Positions 36,358 through 45,121 of a stretch of DNA of 64,000 nucleotides are shown here, one piece after another. The translations under genes were made by a program, and so were the position numbers. Numbering within the stretch: position 1 is the first letter of the stretch; each line of letters opens with the position of its first letter. This DNA is from Mesorhizobium tianshanense (lineage in GTDB: Bacteria > Pseudomonadota > Alphaproteobacteria > Rhizobiales > Rhizobiaceae): assembly GCF_007830515.1 (NCBI RefSeq), contig NZ_VLKT01000036.1, positions 1 through 64,000 on the forward strand, read 5' to 3'. The notes under the pieces are model-generated. The model made no database searches. It was not told the DNA's origin and saw nothing but the letters and a program-made list of their open reading frames with translations.

Positions 36358-37421
36358 GAGAGGAGTTCCTGTCTTAGATGTTCCGCAGCTTCCGCTCCTC
36401 GTTCTCCGGCAACGCCGAGATCGAGGTAAGTCTGGACGGGGCTTGTGCAGACCACCCCCGGGGCAGGCTGGGTGGCATCGTTGAAAAGCCCATGATCCCT
36501 CAGCACCGTGATTACGATATTCGCCCCTGAGGTAGCTGGAGACAGTTTCAGAGTATCGCGCAACGCCACAAGCCCGCCCGAGTCCGCGTAGAAATATTGG
36601 GTGGACACCCGGCCGTAGGGCGCCAGCCAATGCGCCGCCGAAAACGATGCGAACACGGCATTTGGCGTATCCCGCCCCGAGCTCAACACCCTGCGCGCCG
36701 AGACTTCCAAGGATTGCCCATGGAGCGTCGTGTAGAAGCCCATGCGTTCGCCGGCCGGTGGTTCGTAAGCGTCACGCCAAGCATCCAGGAGCCCGTCGGG
36801 CCGCGACAGCCGTAGGCCGTCATCCGTGACTTCAGCCCATTCCCGATCCACCAGCTCACTGCGGACGTTGCTGACGTGGCCCAGACTCACATTAGAAGCT
36901 TGGGCGAGATCCGCGACACGCCACGCGCGACCAGGGTCGCGGAGGAGAACGCGGAGAATCTGCGCGGATTTCGGTTTGAAGATGGATTTCAGGTTTCGCT
37001 GAACAGCCGGCGGCTTTGTATCAACTTGGCGTTCAATGAACACGGTATCGAAAGTGATCCGTGCATTTCCCACCAGGTCGAGGTATCCCACATCGAACTC
37101 TCGGCAAAGTGCTTGCGCTTCCTGAGACAAGTAAGGCGCGATGAAGATCGGCATTGCCGGCGGATCGAACTTCTCCGCAGCCTTCCGAAGCTGAAAGAGT
37201 GCCGCACGCACATGCCGCGGCTGACCGAACGGTTTGACTTCGCAAGCGAGAAAGCGGCGATTGCCGTTGAGGCTAAACTCGGCGAGAATATCGACGCTGG
37301 AACCAGGCGGCGTCAGTTCGACCTTCTCCATGTGGATGACAGGGACGCTTCGCAACAACGCGGCGACGGCTTCGGCTGCCTGGGTCTCCAGTTCGTTCAC
37401 TTCTAAGCGGGCTTTCAGCAT
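36345..37421 (-). CDS. AbiEi-like antitoxin/regulator with nuclease-like N-terminus
   Basis: The ATG at 37421 is taken; a GTG at 37436 is possible, and the operator covers both. The 358 residues comprise an N-terminal alpha/beta part with a D...E-x-K pattern (SVDILAEFSLNG, then FLACEVKPFGQ), an internal winged helix (AWRVADLAQASNVSLGHVSNVRSELVDR, about 160-200) and the AbiEi-type C-terminal domain (FYADSGGLVALRD). AbiEi proteins bind inverted repeats at their own promoter, which fits the TTCAGC palindromes at 37413-37497. It would neutralise the AbiEii-like toxin just downstream. Confidence 0.78.
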   Translation of the reverse strand: MLKARLEVNELETQAAEAVAALLRSVPVIHMEKVELTPPGSSVDILAEFSLNGNRRFLACEVKPFGQPRHVRAALFQLRKAAEKFDPPAMPIFIAPYLSQEAQALCREFDVGYLDLVGNARITFDTVFIERQVDTKPPAVQRNLKSIFKPKSAQILRVLLRDPGRAWRVADLAQASNVSLGHVSNVRSELVDREWAEVTDDGLRLSRPDGLLDAWRDAYEPPAGERMGFYTTLHGQSLEVSARRVLSSGRDTPNAVFASFSAAHWLAPYGRVSTQYFYADSGGLVALRDTLKLSPATSGANIVITVLRDHGLFNDATQPAPGVVCTSPVQTYLDLGVAGERGAEAAEHLRQELLSWRK

Positions 37422-37497
37422 TTGCTGAAATTGCACAGATCAGTGAAACTCGTCAACTGAATTTCAGCCAAAAGCCTCATTTCAGCAAACGCTGAAC
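37413..37497. promoter_or_regulatory. AbiE operators: TTTCAGCA/TGCTGAAA palindromes over the start codon
   Basis: Site 1 (37413-37430) is TTTCAGCA-TT-TGCTGAAA, with the ATG of the AbiEi-like gene at its centre (37419-37421). Site 2 (37481-37496) is TTCAGC-AAAC-GCTGAA. A half-site TTTCAGC lies between them at 37462-37468. Autorepression by the AbiEi-like protein is inferred from known AbiE systems. Confidence 0.6.
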
Positions 37498-37499
37498 GC

Positions 37500-38139
37500 T
37501 CAAAATGGGTGAGACTGTACGGGAACGATGACAAACTCGTGCTCGACAACAAAATCGATACGGGGTCGGCCACCTCGAGAACGTCTGAAATTAAGCTCCT
37601 CCCGACGTTGGATCGGCTGGCGGCCGGCGGCATGATCGATTCGGCATTCGCTGCTGGCTTCGCGGCGTGACCGCATCCGACCTGGCCGAGGCGCTGATCG
37701 AAGAGCAGACCGAGGAACTCATCGACCAATGAGCGGCAACCCCGGTTCGCCACGTCTCTCCAGCGGACGCATTGCAGGAACTCCCGGCGATCCTAGGCAG
37801 AGGGCCACGTACCAGCCCACCGCTGAGTAGCCGAGGGACGGCCTTCGATCCTCTCGATCTGTGCGCAATGCGGCCCTTGCGGAGCGTTCACTATTTGTTC
37901 TAGCATCGACCCGAGAAGTCAGGCTCGATTCCGTCCCATGCGGCGCATTGAGCCTGTTCTGGCTGCCGAGCGAGACCAAGCGGCGGATCCAACGCTTTGT
38001 CGCCGGGTCGCCCACTGCTGAGACGATCAGCAACGTCCAGATGAGTGATCGGACAGTGTCTCGACTTGGTAGGGAATAGCAGGCGCGAGTGGTTGACGAT
38101 GGGCTATGCATTGGTGGATCGCCCGATCCAGAATTCTTT
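37500..38139. other. Gene-free stretch
   Basis: I find no gene I can support in these 640 or so bases. Short readings such as RGVTASDLAEALIEEQTEE (about 37663-37730, + strand) look protein-like but have no start and no recognisable family; they may be the tail of a lost gene. Confidence 0.4.
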
Positions 38140-38200
38140 ATTTCTGGTTTTCGGGATAGAACGATTTCTGCCTTTCGGGATTGCAAGAAAGGCAGAAATC
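38140..38200. promoter_or_regulatory. Direct and inverted repeats upstream of the small RHH-like gene
   Basis: Two 18-base direct repeats with the core ATTTCTG-N2-TTTCGGGAT (38140-38157 and 38164-38181; 16 of 18 identical, 24 bp period) are followed by an inverted copy. As a result, 38163-38176 and 38187-38200 form a perfect 14 bp inverted repeat (GATTTCTGCCTTTC and its complement) with a 10-base loop. No T-tract follows. It is placed 49-110 bp before the gene at 38249, as expected of an operator array for a ribbon-helix-helix repressor. Confidence 0.6.
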
Positions 38201-38248
38201 TGTATCCTGGTGCTGCGTTGCGCGACCGGGGGCGATAGTCGCCGCGCC

Positions 38249-38449
38249 ATGGGGGTGGCTTTGGCCAGCAGGCGGACCGAAAGCACCAGCGAGAACAGCG
38301 CGCCGGAGAGCGAAAAAGAGTCGCTCAACTTCAAGGTCAGCCCCCAATTCAAGAAGGAGTTCAAGGGCTTCGCAGTGTCCGAGGGGATCAGCATGACCGA
38401 TCTCCTCAAAGAGGGCTTCGTCCTCTCGAAGAAGAAGCGGCAGAAATGA
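38249..38449 (+). CDS. Small ribbon-helix-helix-like protein
   Basis: ATG 38249 gives 66 residues: a disordered Ser/Glu-rich N-terminus, then SLNFKVSPQFKKEFKGFAVSEGISMTDLLKEGFVLSKKKRQK, that is a beta strand followed by two helices and a lysine-rich tail, the layout of RHH DNA-binding proteins such as plasmid ParG- or CopG-like proteins. No partner toxin or ParA is adjacent. The repeat array upstream is its likely binding site. The open frame continues to 38045, but that part covers the repeats. Confidence 0.55.
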   Translation: MGVALASRRTESTSENSAPESEKESLNFKVSPQFKKEFKGFAVSEGISMTDLLKEGFVLSKKKRQK

Positions 38450-38510
38450 GCCCGCGATCTAGGCTGCGGGTCGGCGCCCTTCGATCACAGACATCGCTTG
38501 GGTGGCACCT

Positions 38511-41384
38511 ATGACTCTGGACGAAGTAGGAAGTCCTGGATCCGAGGCCGACTGGCTGTTCGCCATTGGAGAAGGCCGTGGCTTTCCGGGCGTCGACGGC
38601 CTTGTGGCGGTCGACGGCTATGATCCATCGGGACGCGCCCCAGAAGAAGTTGCAGTCATGGAGAAGGCCCTCGACTACGGCGCGCGCGCTGTATTCTTCG
38701 AGGCCGCCCGGCACGGGCGCGCTCCGGTCGCCCAAGCCCTTGTATTCGACGTGAGCACCGCGGCCGATGACAGCGAGTTTGCCGAATTGCACAAGCGCCT
38801 GTGGAGCTGGGGAGGCGTGCCACTTGTGTATCGTGCCGCTCCCGGTCGCATCCAACTGTTCCGCTGTGCACACAAACCGGACTTCGTTGGGCCCGACAGT
38901 GCCCCGGTTTGTCGCCCGATACGAACCCTTTCCGTGGCAGCCGACATCGCAGCTGAAGATGTATGGTGGAACGCAGCGCGCATTAGGAACGGTACGATCT
39001 GGGATGACCCGGATGCATGTGACCTCATGTTGTCGGCGCAGAAATCGGCGCACCGCACACTGGTCGAGGCAGTGCGCAACCTTGCCGGGCAGCTCACGGA
39101 AAGTCGCTTGCTAGAGCCACGGCTGCGTCGTCGACTACTCATTCTCGCATTGCTCATCGCTTATCTCGAAGAGCGGTCGGTTCTGCTACCCGACGATTTC
39201 TCACGCGCTCGCACGGGCGCGACGCGCTTCTTCGAAGTGTTGGGAGACGGCACCGCGTTGGTGAAATTGCTCGAAGCGCTGGAAGAACGTTTCAACGGCC
39301 ACGTGTTCCGCGTGACCGGTGCTGAGCGCACCGCATTGCTTGAGAGCGCCGAGCTCGCAAATTATGCGCGGCTGGTGGAAGGGCTTGAGGATGCGACGGG
39401 CCAAATGAGCCTGTGGCGCCTGTATTCGTTCCGTGACCTGCCGGTCGAGTTGATCAGCAACATCTATCAGCTCTTCGTCAAGGATGTCGCGAGCTCCATC
39501 TACACGCCGCCGGCGCTGGTTCGTCTGATGCTCGAGGAAGCGCTGAGTTGGGACAGGCTGGACGCGCTGATGGCCGGTGACGGCGTCATTCTCGATCCGG
39601 CATGTGGGTCGGGCGTTTTTCTAGTCGAAGCCTATAAGCGCCTCGTGCTGCACTGGCGGATGCGTCACGGATGGACCCGTCCAGGCATCGAAGAATTGCG
39701 CCCTTTGCTGGAGCGAGTTCACGGCGTCGACCTTGAGGAAGGGGCGATCGAACTGGCGGCGTTCAGTTTGTGTCTCAGCCTATGCGACGCGCTACAGCCC
39801 GAGGAGATCCGCGCCAGCGTGAAGCTCTTCCCACCACTCGCGAATGAGACGCTTCACTGGAGCTGCTTCTTCGAAGCGAAGGAAAAGGGGCTGCTGAAAG
39901 TCCCGGTCGCCGTAGTGGTCGGCAATCCCCCGTTCGAGTCGACGCTGACCACCGATGGGGCCAGGCGGAGCTATGCTGCCTACACCAAAGGGTATGGACT
40001 GCTCGCAGATACACAGCTCGCCTATCTGTTCCTCCACGAGGCGATGGAGCTTCTCAGGCCCAATGGAATACTGGCATTAATCCAACCTGCCGGCTTTCTA
40101 TACAATCAGAACGCTGCCTCGTTCCGACATGGTATTTTCACCCGTTGGGACGTGCGCGAGATTCTTGACTTCGTCTCGGCACGGGGCCTCTTCAAGAAAG
40201 GCAAGGCCGACCCGCAGATCGTTGTCGCGGTCGTCCAAGCAACTGAGCCCACTACAGATGGGCGGATTCTGCACGCAGTGTTCCGTCGCAACGGACGTGC
40301 TACCGCCGAACAGGGCTTTGACATCGACTATTACGATCTTCACTGGGTTCGGTCCAACGACGCCAGAGAGTCGGCCGACGTGTGGAGATCGAACCTGCTC
40401 GGTGGCGGCCGAGTTCGCGATTTCATTAAGCGCCTGCGACAGTATCCGACGCTCCGGGACATCGCGACACGCCTGGAATGGGACTTTGGTGAAGGTTATA
40501 TCGCTGGCGCCAAGGGTATCTCTCGGCCGGCCGAGCACCTGACCGGTAAGCCGCTTCTGCCGACGGAGGCGCTGTCCGAAGCCGGCATTGATGCGAGCGC
40601 TCTAGATACTGTCCCGGATCAACCGATAAAGGACACCAAGACTGCTAAGCGATTCACACCTCCCTTCCTCCTTGTCAAAGAGAACGAGGATCTCCACCAC
40701 GGCCTTTGGCAGGGGCAATACCTTACCTACAAGCACCGGATTACCGGCTTCGCGGCGAAGGGGCGAGACGTCGCGCACCTGCAGGCAATCGAGGCGTGGC
40801 TGAAGAAGGAGCAGACCGTCCTGAGAGCCTATGTCGCCGGAATCAGCGCGAGCCTGTTTGCGCAGCGCGCCACGGCGATCTTGGGAGCCGACATTCTTGC
40901 GCTGCCGTACCCAGAAAGCGGAAATCTCGACCTCAGCGACAACGACCGGATTATCGCGCAGGACATTGTAGACTATCAGCGTGAGTTTATTCGCCGAGGC
41001 ACCGGTTCGGCGCTCATGCAGGAGGCACCTGAGGACGCACTCAGTGCGTTTGACGAGACCTTTGCGACGCAAATCAACGCTATCTACTCTCGCAATCCAT
41101 TGCGTGCTTTGGGCCGCTATCATTGGGCCGGAACCATTTGCGGTGCGTATGCTTTCGGCGATGGCGTCGTCGACTGGTCGGGCGCGGATGAGCTGCGAAG
41201 CAAACTTGATGTGCTGTTACAGGAACGTCGTGGTTCCAATCTCACGATCACGCGCATAACCCGCCTATATGATCAAGGTTTCCTTTTCCTGTTGAAGCCC
41301 GATCGCCATCGATTCTGGACGCGGTCGGTCGCGTTGCGTGATGCAGATGACGTCCTCGCCGATCTTCGGGCACAGGGCTTCTAG
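38511..41384 (+). CDS. Eco57I-type adenine-specific DNA methyltransferase
   Basis: ATG 38511 (MTLDEVGSPG) with GGGTGG upstream; 957 residues. Motif I DPACGSGVF at about 362 and the catalytic motif NPPF at about 472 identify an N6-adenine methylase; IYTPPALVRLMLEEAL precedes motif I as in class I HsdM/Eco57I proteins. The C-terminal 350 residues (LEWDFGEGYIAGAKGISRP, then FLLVKENEDLHHG) probably recognise DNA. No nuclease motif is clear in this chain; the gene just downstream encodes a PD-(D/E)XK-like protein. It belongs to the defence island but is unrelated to the enzyme at 27064 except in the methylase core. Confidence 0.85.
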   Translation: MTLDEVGSPGSEADWLFAIGEGRGFPGVDGLVAVDGYDPSGRAPEEVAVMEKALDYGARAVFFEAARHGRAPVAQALVFDVSTAADDSEFAELHKRLWSWGGVPLVYRAAPGRIQLFRCAHKPDFVGPDSAPVCRPIRTLSVAADIAAEDVWWNAARIRNGTIWDDPDACDLMLSAQKSAHRTLVEAVRNLAGQLTESRLLEPRLRRRLLILALLIAYLEERSVLLPDDFSRARTGATRFFEVLGDGTALVKLLEALEERFNGHVFRVTGAERTALLESAELANYARLVEGLEDATGQMSLWRLYSFRDLPVELISNIYQLFVKDVASSIYTPPALVRLMLEEALSWDRLDALMAGDGVILDPACGSGVFLVEAYKRLVLHWRMRHGWTRPGIEELRPLLERVHGVDLEEGAIELAAFSLCLSLCDALQPEEIRASVKLFPPLANETLHWSCFFEAKEKGLLKVPVAVVVGNPPFESTLTTDGARRSYAAYTKGYGLLADTQLAYLFLHEAMELLRPNGILALIQPAGFLYNQNAASFRHGIFTRWDVREILDFVSARGLFKKGKADPQIVVAVVQATEPTTDGRILHAVFRRNGRATAEQGFDIDYYDLHWVRSNDARESADVWRSNLLGGGRVRDFIKRLRQYPTLRDIATRLEWDFGEGYIAGAKGISRPAEHLTGKPLLPTEALSEAGIDASALDTVPDQPIKDTKTAKRFTPPFLLVKENEDLHHGLWQGQYLTYKHRITGFAAKGRDVAHLQAIEAWLKKEQTVLRAYVAGISASLFAQRATAILGADILALPYPESGNLDLSDNDRIIAQDIVDYQREFIRRGTGSALMQEAPEDALSAFDETFATQINAIYSRNPLRALGRYHWAGTICGAYAFGDGVVDWSGADELRSKLDVLLQERRGSNLTITRITRLYDQGFLFLLKPDRHRFWTRSVALRDADDVLADLRAQGF

Positions 41385-41385
41385 C

Positions 41386-42102
41386 GTGTTGGCGGACGAA
41401 AACGAAGCCTCGGTGCAGGCTGGAACACTCGGCACCAACATCCACCTTCCGGGAGAATGGCTGTCATCCTTGGTCGGATACATTGCCGCAGCGCTACCGG
41501 GGTGGCGCGACGACCCTAGACGGCCAGCCCAGACCAACGAAACCGGATTGACGTCAGAGCTTTGCGCGCGACTGAACAGCGTCAGCCACCATTCGCCTGG
41601 ATGGGATTTCCTGCAGTTCCGTCGCGAAGAGCCTGATGATGTTCGCGCGGGGCGTTCCATCGATCTGGTCGTGGCACCCAGTGGCGCCCTTATTTGGATC
41701 GCCGGCCGCGAATACAGCGAATATCGCACTCTCCTGCCCATAGAGTGCAAACGGCTGCCGACGCCGAACGGCAAGGACCGGGACGAACGGGAGTATGTGT
41801 TCAGCCAGTTCAGCTCCACTGGCGGGATTCAACGATTTAAGGCAGGTCATCACGCTGCCGCACATATTCGTGCGGCCATGATTGGTTACGTCCAGGCCCG
41901 AGACATCCCCTTCTGGCGCACGCAGCTCGATACATGGATCGATGGGCTTGCTGCCACCCCGGTTCAAGGTTGGTCCTCGGCCGACAAGCTGGCTTTAGCG
42001 ACACACCATAGCGCGACCCGGATTGCTTCTTTGCAGTCGATACACAAACGCGAAGCGGGCCTCGAGCCGATCCTGATTGACCATCTTTGGATCGAGATGT
42101 AG
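41386..42102 (+). CDS. PD-(D/E)XK nuclease-like partner of the methyltransferase
   Basis: A GTG at 41386, 1 base after the methylase stop, gives 238 residues; in-frame ATGs inside the methylase gene (41338-41347) are alternatives. RSIDLVVAPSGAL followed by LLPIECKRLP shows the D...E-x-K core of restriction-type nucleases. Further on come FSQFSSTGGIQRFKAGHHA and a helical C-terminus ending in LIDHLWIEM. The tight coupling suggests a two-component restriction-modification or related defence unit. I do not recognise the family precisely. Confidence 0.65.
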   Translation: MLADENEASVQAGTLGTNIHLPGEWLSSLVGYIAAALPGWRDDPRRPAQTNETGLTSELCARLNSVSHHSPGWDFLQFRREEPDDVRAGRSIDLVVAPSGALIWIAGREYSEYRTLLPIECKRLPTPNGKDRDEREYVFSQFSSTGGIQRFKAGHHAAAHIRAAMIGYVQARDIPFWRTQLDTWIDGLAATPVQGWSSADKLALATHHSATRIASLQSIHKREAGLEPILIDHLWIEM

Positions 42103-42105
42103 TCG

Positions 42106-42288
42106 ATGACGCCGTTCCGGTGGCAGAACTGCTATGCGTATGTCGCTGCCTCCCGGCGCGACCGGACGATCAGATCCTATCTCGATGACGTGATCCTCCC
42201 GGCGTTGAGTTCTCTCGATCGGCGCATACCCATCTGGAACCTTGGTCGAGCTAAAAGGAGGGTATGCTGGGGAGTACGCTCGAATTGA
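42106..42288 (+). CDS. Short ORF, doubtful
   Basis: ATG 42106, 3 bases after the nuclease-like stop, encodes 60 residues (MTPFRWQNCYAYVAASRRD, then SYLDDVILPALSSLDRRIPIWNLG). The first 45 residues look protein-like and the spacing suggests coupling, but the end (RAKRRVCWGVRSN) looks accidental. It may be the start of a truncated third gene of the unit. Unrecognised. Confidence 0.3.
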   Translation: MTPFRWQNCYAYVAASRRDRTIRSYLDDVILPALSSLDRRIPIWNLGRAKRRVCWGVRSN

Positions 42289-42295
42289 CTTCGAG

Positions 42296-43363
42296 TCATA
42301 AAACACCCCACGCCCGAAACCTTCCCCTCCCCGTCATCTCGCGCAGGCCGAGTTCGCCAACGAGGTTGAGTGCGCCCTGCTTTGTCACCTTCAGCCTGTC
42401 CTGGATAAGGCCCGTCGAAACAAGTGGCCGCGAGAGCACTAGCTCGATCAGGTCGGGAAGTTTTGAACTGGCGCGTCGTTCACGCAGTCGCCGCTCCATC
42501 TGGCTTTTCGCCATCGTCAGCCGATCGTGCTCCTTCAAGCCGACCAGCGCTGCGTCGTGGATTCCATCGAGGCATGCCAGCAACCGATCGGAGCGATTGC
42601 GCGCCCGTCGCCGCTCTCGTGGAATGTTCTTGGCGCCAAGGTGGGGACAGACGAGATGGTTGGCGGCAAGACCCTCCTGCCGCAGCAGCGCAGCAACAAG
42701 CAGCGGCCCGAGCCAAGTGGCATGCTGCAGCACCTCGATGTCCGACCAGGCTTCGAGCAGGATCGCGCCACGCAGGACGACCGGCAGATCGCGTGTCCTG
42801 GTGATAACGTCCTGCCATTCCGCCAGGCGTTCTTCTTCATTCCAGTCGAGATCGTAGATCAGATCCGGCCGGTCACGGAGTGACATCTCCTCTTTTCGAG
42901 CAGGCACGTCGGCGCCGCTCAGAATCTTTGACGAGCGTGCCAGGACGGCATCGATCTCGGCAAATTCTTCGGTCAGAAGATCGTCCCCGGCGTCATCCCG
43001 ACCGTCGGCTTCAACAGAGCTGGCTCCAGCCCTCTCCCCTTCCCGGCTCTTTTGTCCCGACGCCGGCGTTGCGCCGCCCCGGCCGGTCAGGGCTAGAAAA
43101 CCGTCGCGGCTGAGCGCCCAGTCCGGCTTCTGCGCTAAAATTCGCCGGCGGGTTCGCAGCACCGCGTGCGCGCGGGTGAGCTCGTGGGTTGGCGTGCGGA
43201 TGTCCATGTGGGCGTCGTGCAGCACCAAGTCCTCGAGATGAACAAGCTCGCCCTCGAGCCACAGGGCGGAAGCGGCGTCGGCAAAATGCTGGCGCTCGAC
43301 AAAGCCGTCACGCACCGGCGAACGGGCTAGGCGCTCGTCGAGCCGCGCCAGAGCCTCGGTCGC
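42296..43363 (-). pseudogene. RHE_PE00001-family protein, 3' part (split by transposon)
   Basis: The frame reads from the transposon edge (ATEALARLDERLARSP, then VRDGFVERQHFADAASALW) through DIRTPTHELTRAHAVLRTRRRIL and LIYDLDWNEEERLAEW to the C-terminal winged helix (LVSTGLIQDRLKVTKQGALNLV) ending RFRAWGVL. This matches the RHE_PE00001/DUF1612 proteins common on rhizobial plasmids, function unknown. The 5' end, including the start codon, lies 6.9 kb away at 50281-50342. Without the transposon and one 5 bp duplication the two parts join in frame into 374 codons plus stop. A shorter product from GTG 43315 might still be made. Confidence 0.9.
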
Positions 43364-43388
43364 TGTCGCTTTTACTTCCCGATTTCAA
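43364..43388 (+). repeat. Left terminal inverted repeat of the TniABQ transposon
   Basis: TGTCGCTTTTACTTCCCGAT followed by TTCAA. It differs from the complement of the right end only at base 6 (C here, A there). The preceding five bases are GTCGC. Confidence 0.92.
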
Positions 43389-43470
43389 ACGCGAAAGAGT
43401 CATGTGCTGTTTAGGTTTAGGCGCTACGACACGCATGATTTTTCGCTAACGATTTCATTGACCGCTCATT

Positions 43471-45120
43471 TTGCCGAACCGATTGCACAGCCTGAAACCG
43501 GCGCCTGCTGCGTCACACTCCGATGAAGCATGGTCGGCGGCACGTCGTGTGGCCCGCGAGCTGGACAGGATTCTCGACGGTTCGGGCCCCCGCCGTGCGG
43601 CAATCGTACGCGCGGCCGCCGAGCTGCGCCTCTCGACCCGACAGGTCTACAATCTGCTGGCCCGCTACCGTGTCGATCGGACTGTGACGTCGCTCTTGCC
43701 CCGGCTCGAGGGAGTGCGGAAGAAGCGTCTTGAACAGGACATCGAGGAGATCATCGCGGCAACATTGCGAAAGCAATGGCTGGTGCTGGAGGCTCCGCCA
43801 CTCGCCCCTGTCGTGGCCGAGATCCGCGCCCGCTGCGAGGAGGCAGGCCTGGCTCCTCCCTCCTACCTCACGGTGGTCCGCCGCATAGCTGTGCTGTTCA
43901 GCCCTGAGGAGATCGCGAAGAAGCGATCCGCAAACCCAAAGCACCTCCACCGGCTCAAGCCACGGCCGGGATACATCCACGCGGCGCAACCGCTCGATGT
44001 CTGCCAGATCGATCACACGCCGACCGACATCAATTTCGTGGAGGTCGTCGACGGCGGAACCTTTGTCGGTCGGGCATATCTCACGATCGTCACCGACGTG
44101 GCGACGCGCTGCATTCTGGGCTTCTGCCTCACCCTCGAAAAGCCGTCGGCGCTATCGGTCGCGCTCTGCCTCGCGCAGGCCATGTGTCCGAAGGAAACGT
44201 GGTTGGCTGCGCGCGACATCGCACATGGGTGGCCGATGTTCGGTCGACCGCGGTCGCTTGTCACCGACTCCGCCAAGGAGTTCAAAGGGAACGCCTTCCA
44301 GCGTGGGTGCGAGGACTATGGCATTCGCATCCGCTACCGGGACCGTGGCCGTGTCCATCAGGGCGGCGTGGTCGAAAGACTGCTCGGGAAGCTCAACGCC
44401 GTTCTTGCGACGCAGCCCGGTTCGACCGGCCGCTCGGTGGCGGATCGCGACGGATATCCCGCTGAGCGAAGAGCCCGTCTCAGCTTCGCCGATCTCGAGC
44501 GATGCGTCACGCTCGCCGTGATCGACCACAACCTGCAGGAAAACGCGAGGACGTTGAAGGTGCCGGCGACAGAATGGGAACGGCAGGCGCGCGATCTTCC
44601 CCGCTTCGACGATGAACCCCTGCGGGTCCTGCTGGCATTCATGCCCGGAACCGAAAGGCGCCTGTCGCCACAAGGCGTCAGCATGTTCGCGCTCGACTAC
44701 TACTCGCCCTGGCTGGGCGCCCTGGTGCCGCAACGCGACCGGCTCGGCAAGCTCGATCTGCGATACGATCCTCGTGACATCAGTCACGTCTACATCCGGG
44801 ACCCGGAGACCAGGGAGTTCCGACCCGTGGGGCGGCGCGACGGAACACTTGCTCCCATGACGTTGTGGGAACACGAAGCTGACCGCTTGCAGCGACGCGC
44901 CGCGAATGCGCGAACGGATGTCGAGAAGGTGACGCTGCGACGCCGGATCGCGGAAATCGCAGACGGACAGAAGCCGTCGAAGATCGAGCTGCGCAATGCC
45001 GTGCGCAAGACTCACGCTACCGAGGCGCCCAAGCCCTATGATGCCATGCGTCCGGCGATGCCGGCGCCTGCCGAGCATCCCGCACGCCGGAAACGCCGTC
45101 TGCCGGTCGAGGATTGGTGA
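43471..45120 (+). CDS. tniA: TniA, Mu-type DDE transposase
   Basis: TTG start at 43471; 549 residues. An N-terminal HTH (SGPRRAAIVRAAAELRLSTRQVYNLLARY) is followed by the rve/Mu catalytic core with DVCQIDHTP (Asp at about 181), LVTDSAKEF (Asp at about 266) and GGVVERLLG (Glu at about 302), then a Mu C-terminal beta-barrel (ISHVYIRDPETREFRPV) and a basic tail (ARRKRRLPVEDW) that should contact TniB. It cuts and joins the transposon ends. tniB starts right after its stop. Confidence 0.92.
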   Translation: MPNRLHSLKPAPAASHSDEAWSAARRVARELDRILDGSGPRRAAIVRAAAELRLSTRQVYNLLARYRVDRTVTSLLPRLEGVRKKRLEQDIEEIIAATLRKQWLVLEAPPLAPVVAEIRARCEEAGLAPPSYLTVVRRIAVLFSPEEIAKKRSANPKHLHRLKPRPGYIHAAQPLDVCQIDHTPTDINFVEVVDGGTFVGRAYLTIVTDVATRCILGFCLTLEKPSALSVALCLAQAMCPKETWLAARDIAHGWPMFGRPRSLVTDSAKEFKGNAFQRGCEDYGIRIRYRDRGRVHQGGVVERLLGKLNAVLATQPGSTGRSVADRDGYPAERRARLSFADLERCVTLAVIDHNLQENARTLKVPATEWERQARDLPRFDDEPLRVLLAFMPGTERRLSPQGVSMFALDYYSPWLGALVPQRDRLGKLDLRYDPRDISHVYIRDPETREFRPVGRRDGTLAPMTLWEHEADRLQRRAANARTDVEKVTLRRRIAEIADGQKPSKIELRNAVRKTHATEAPKPYDAMRPAMPAPAEHPARRKRRLPVEDW

Positions 45121-45121
45121 C

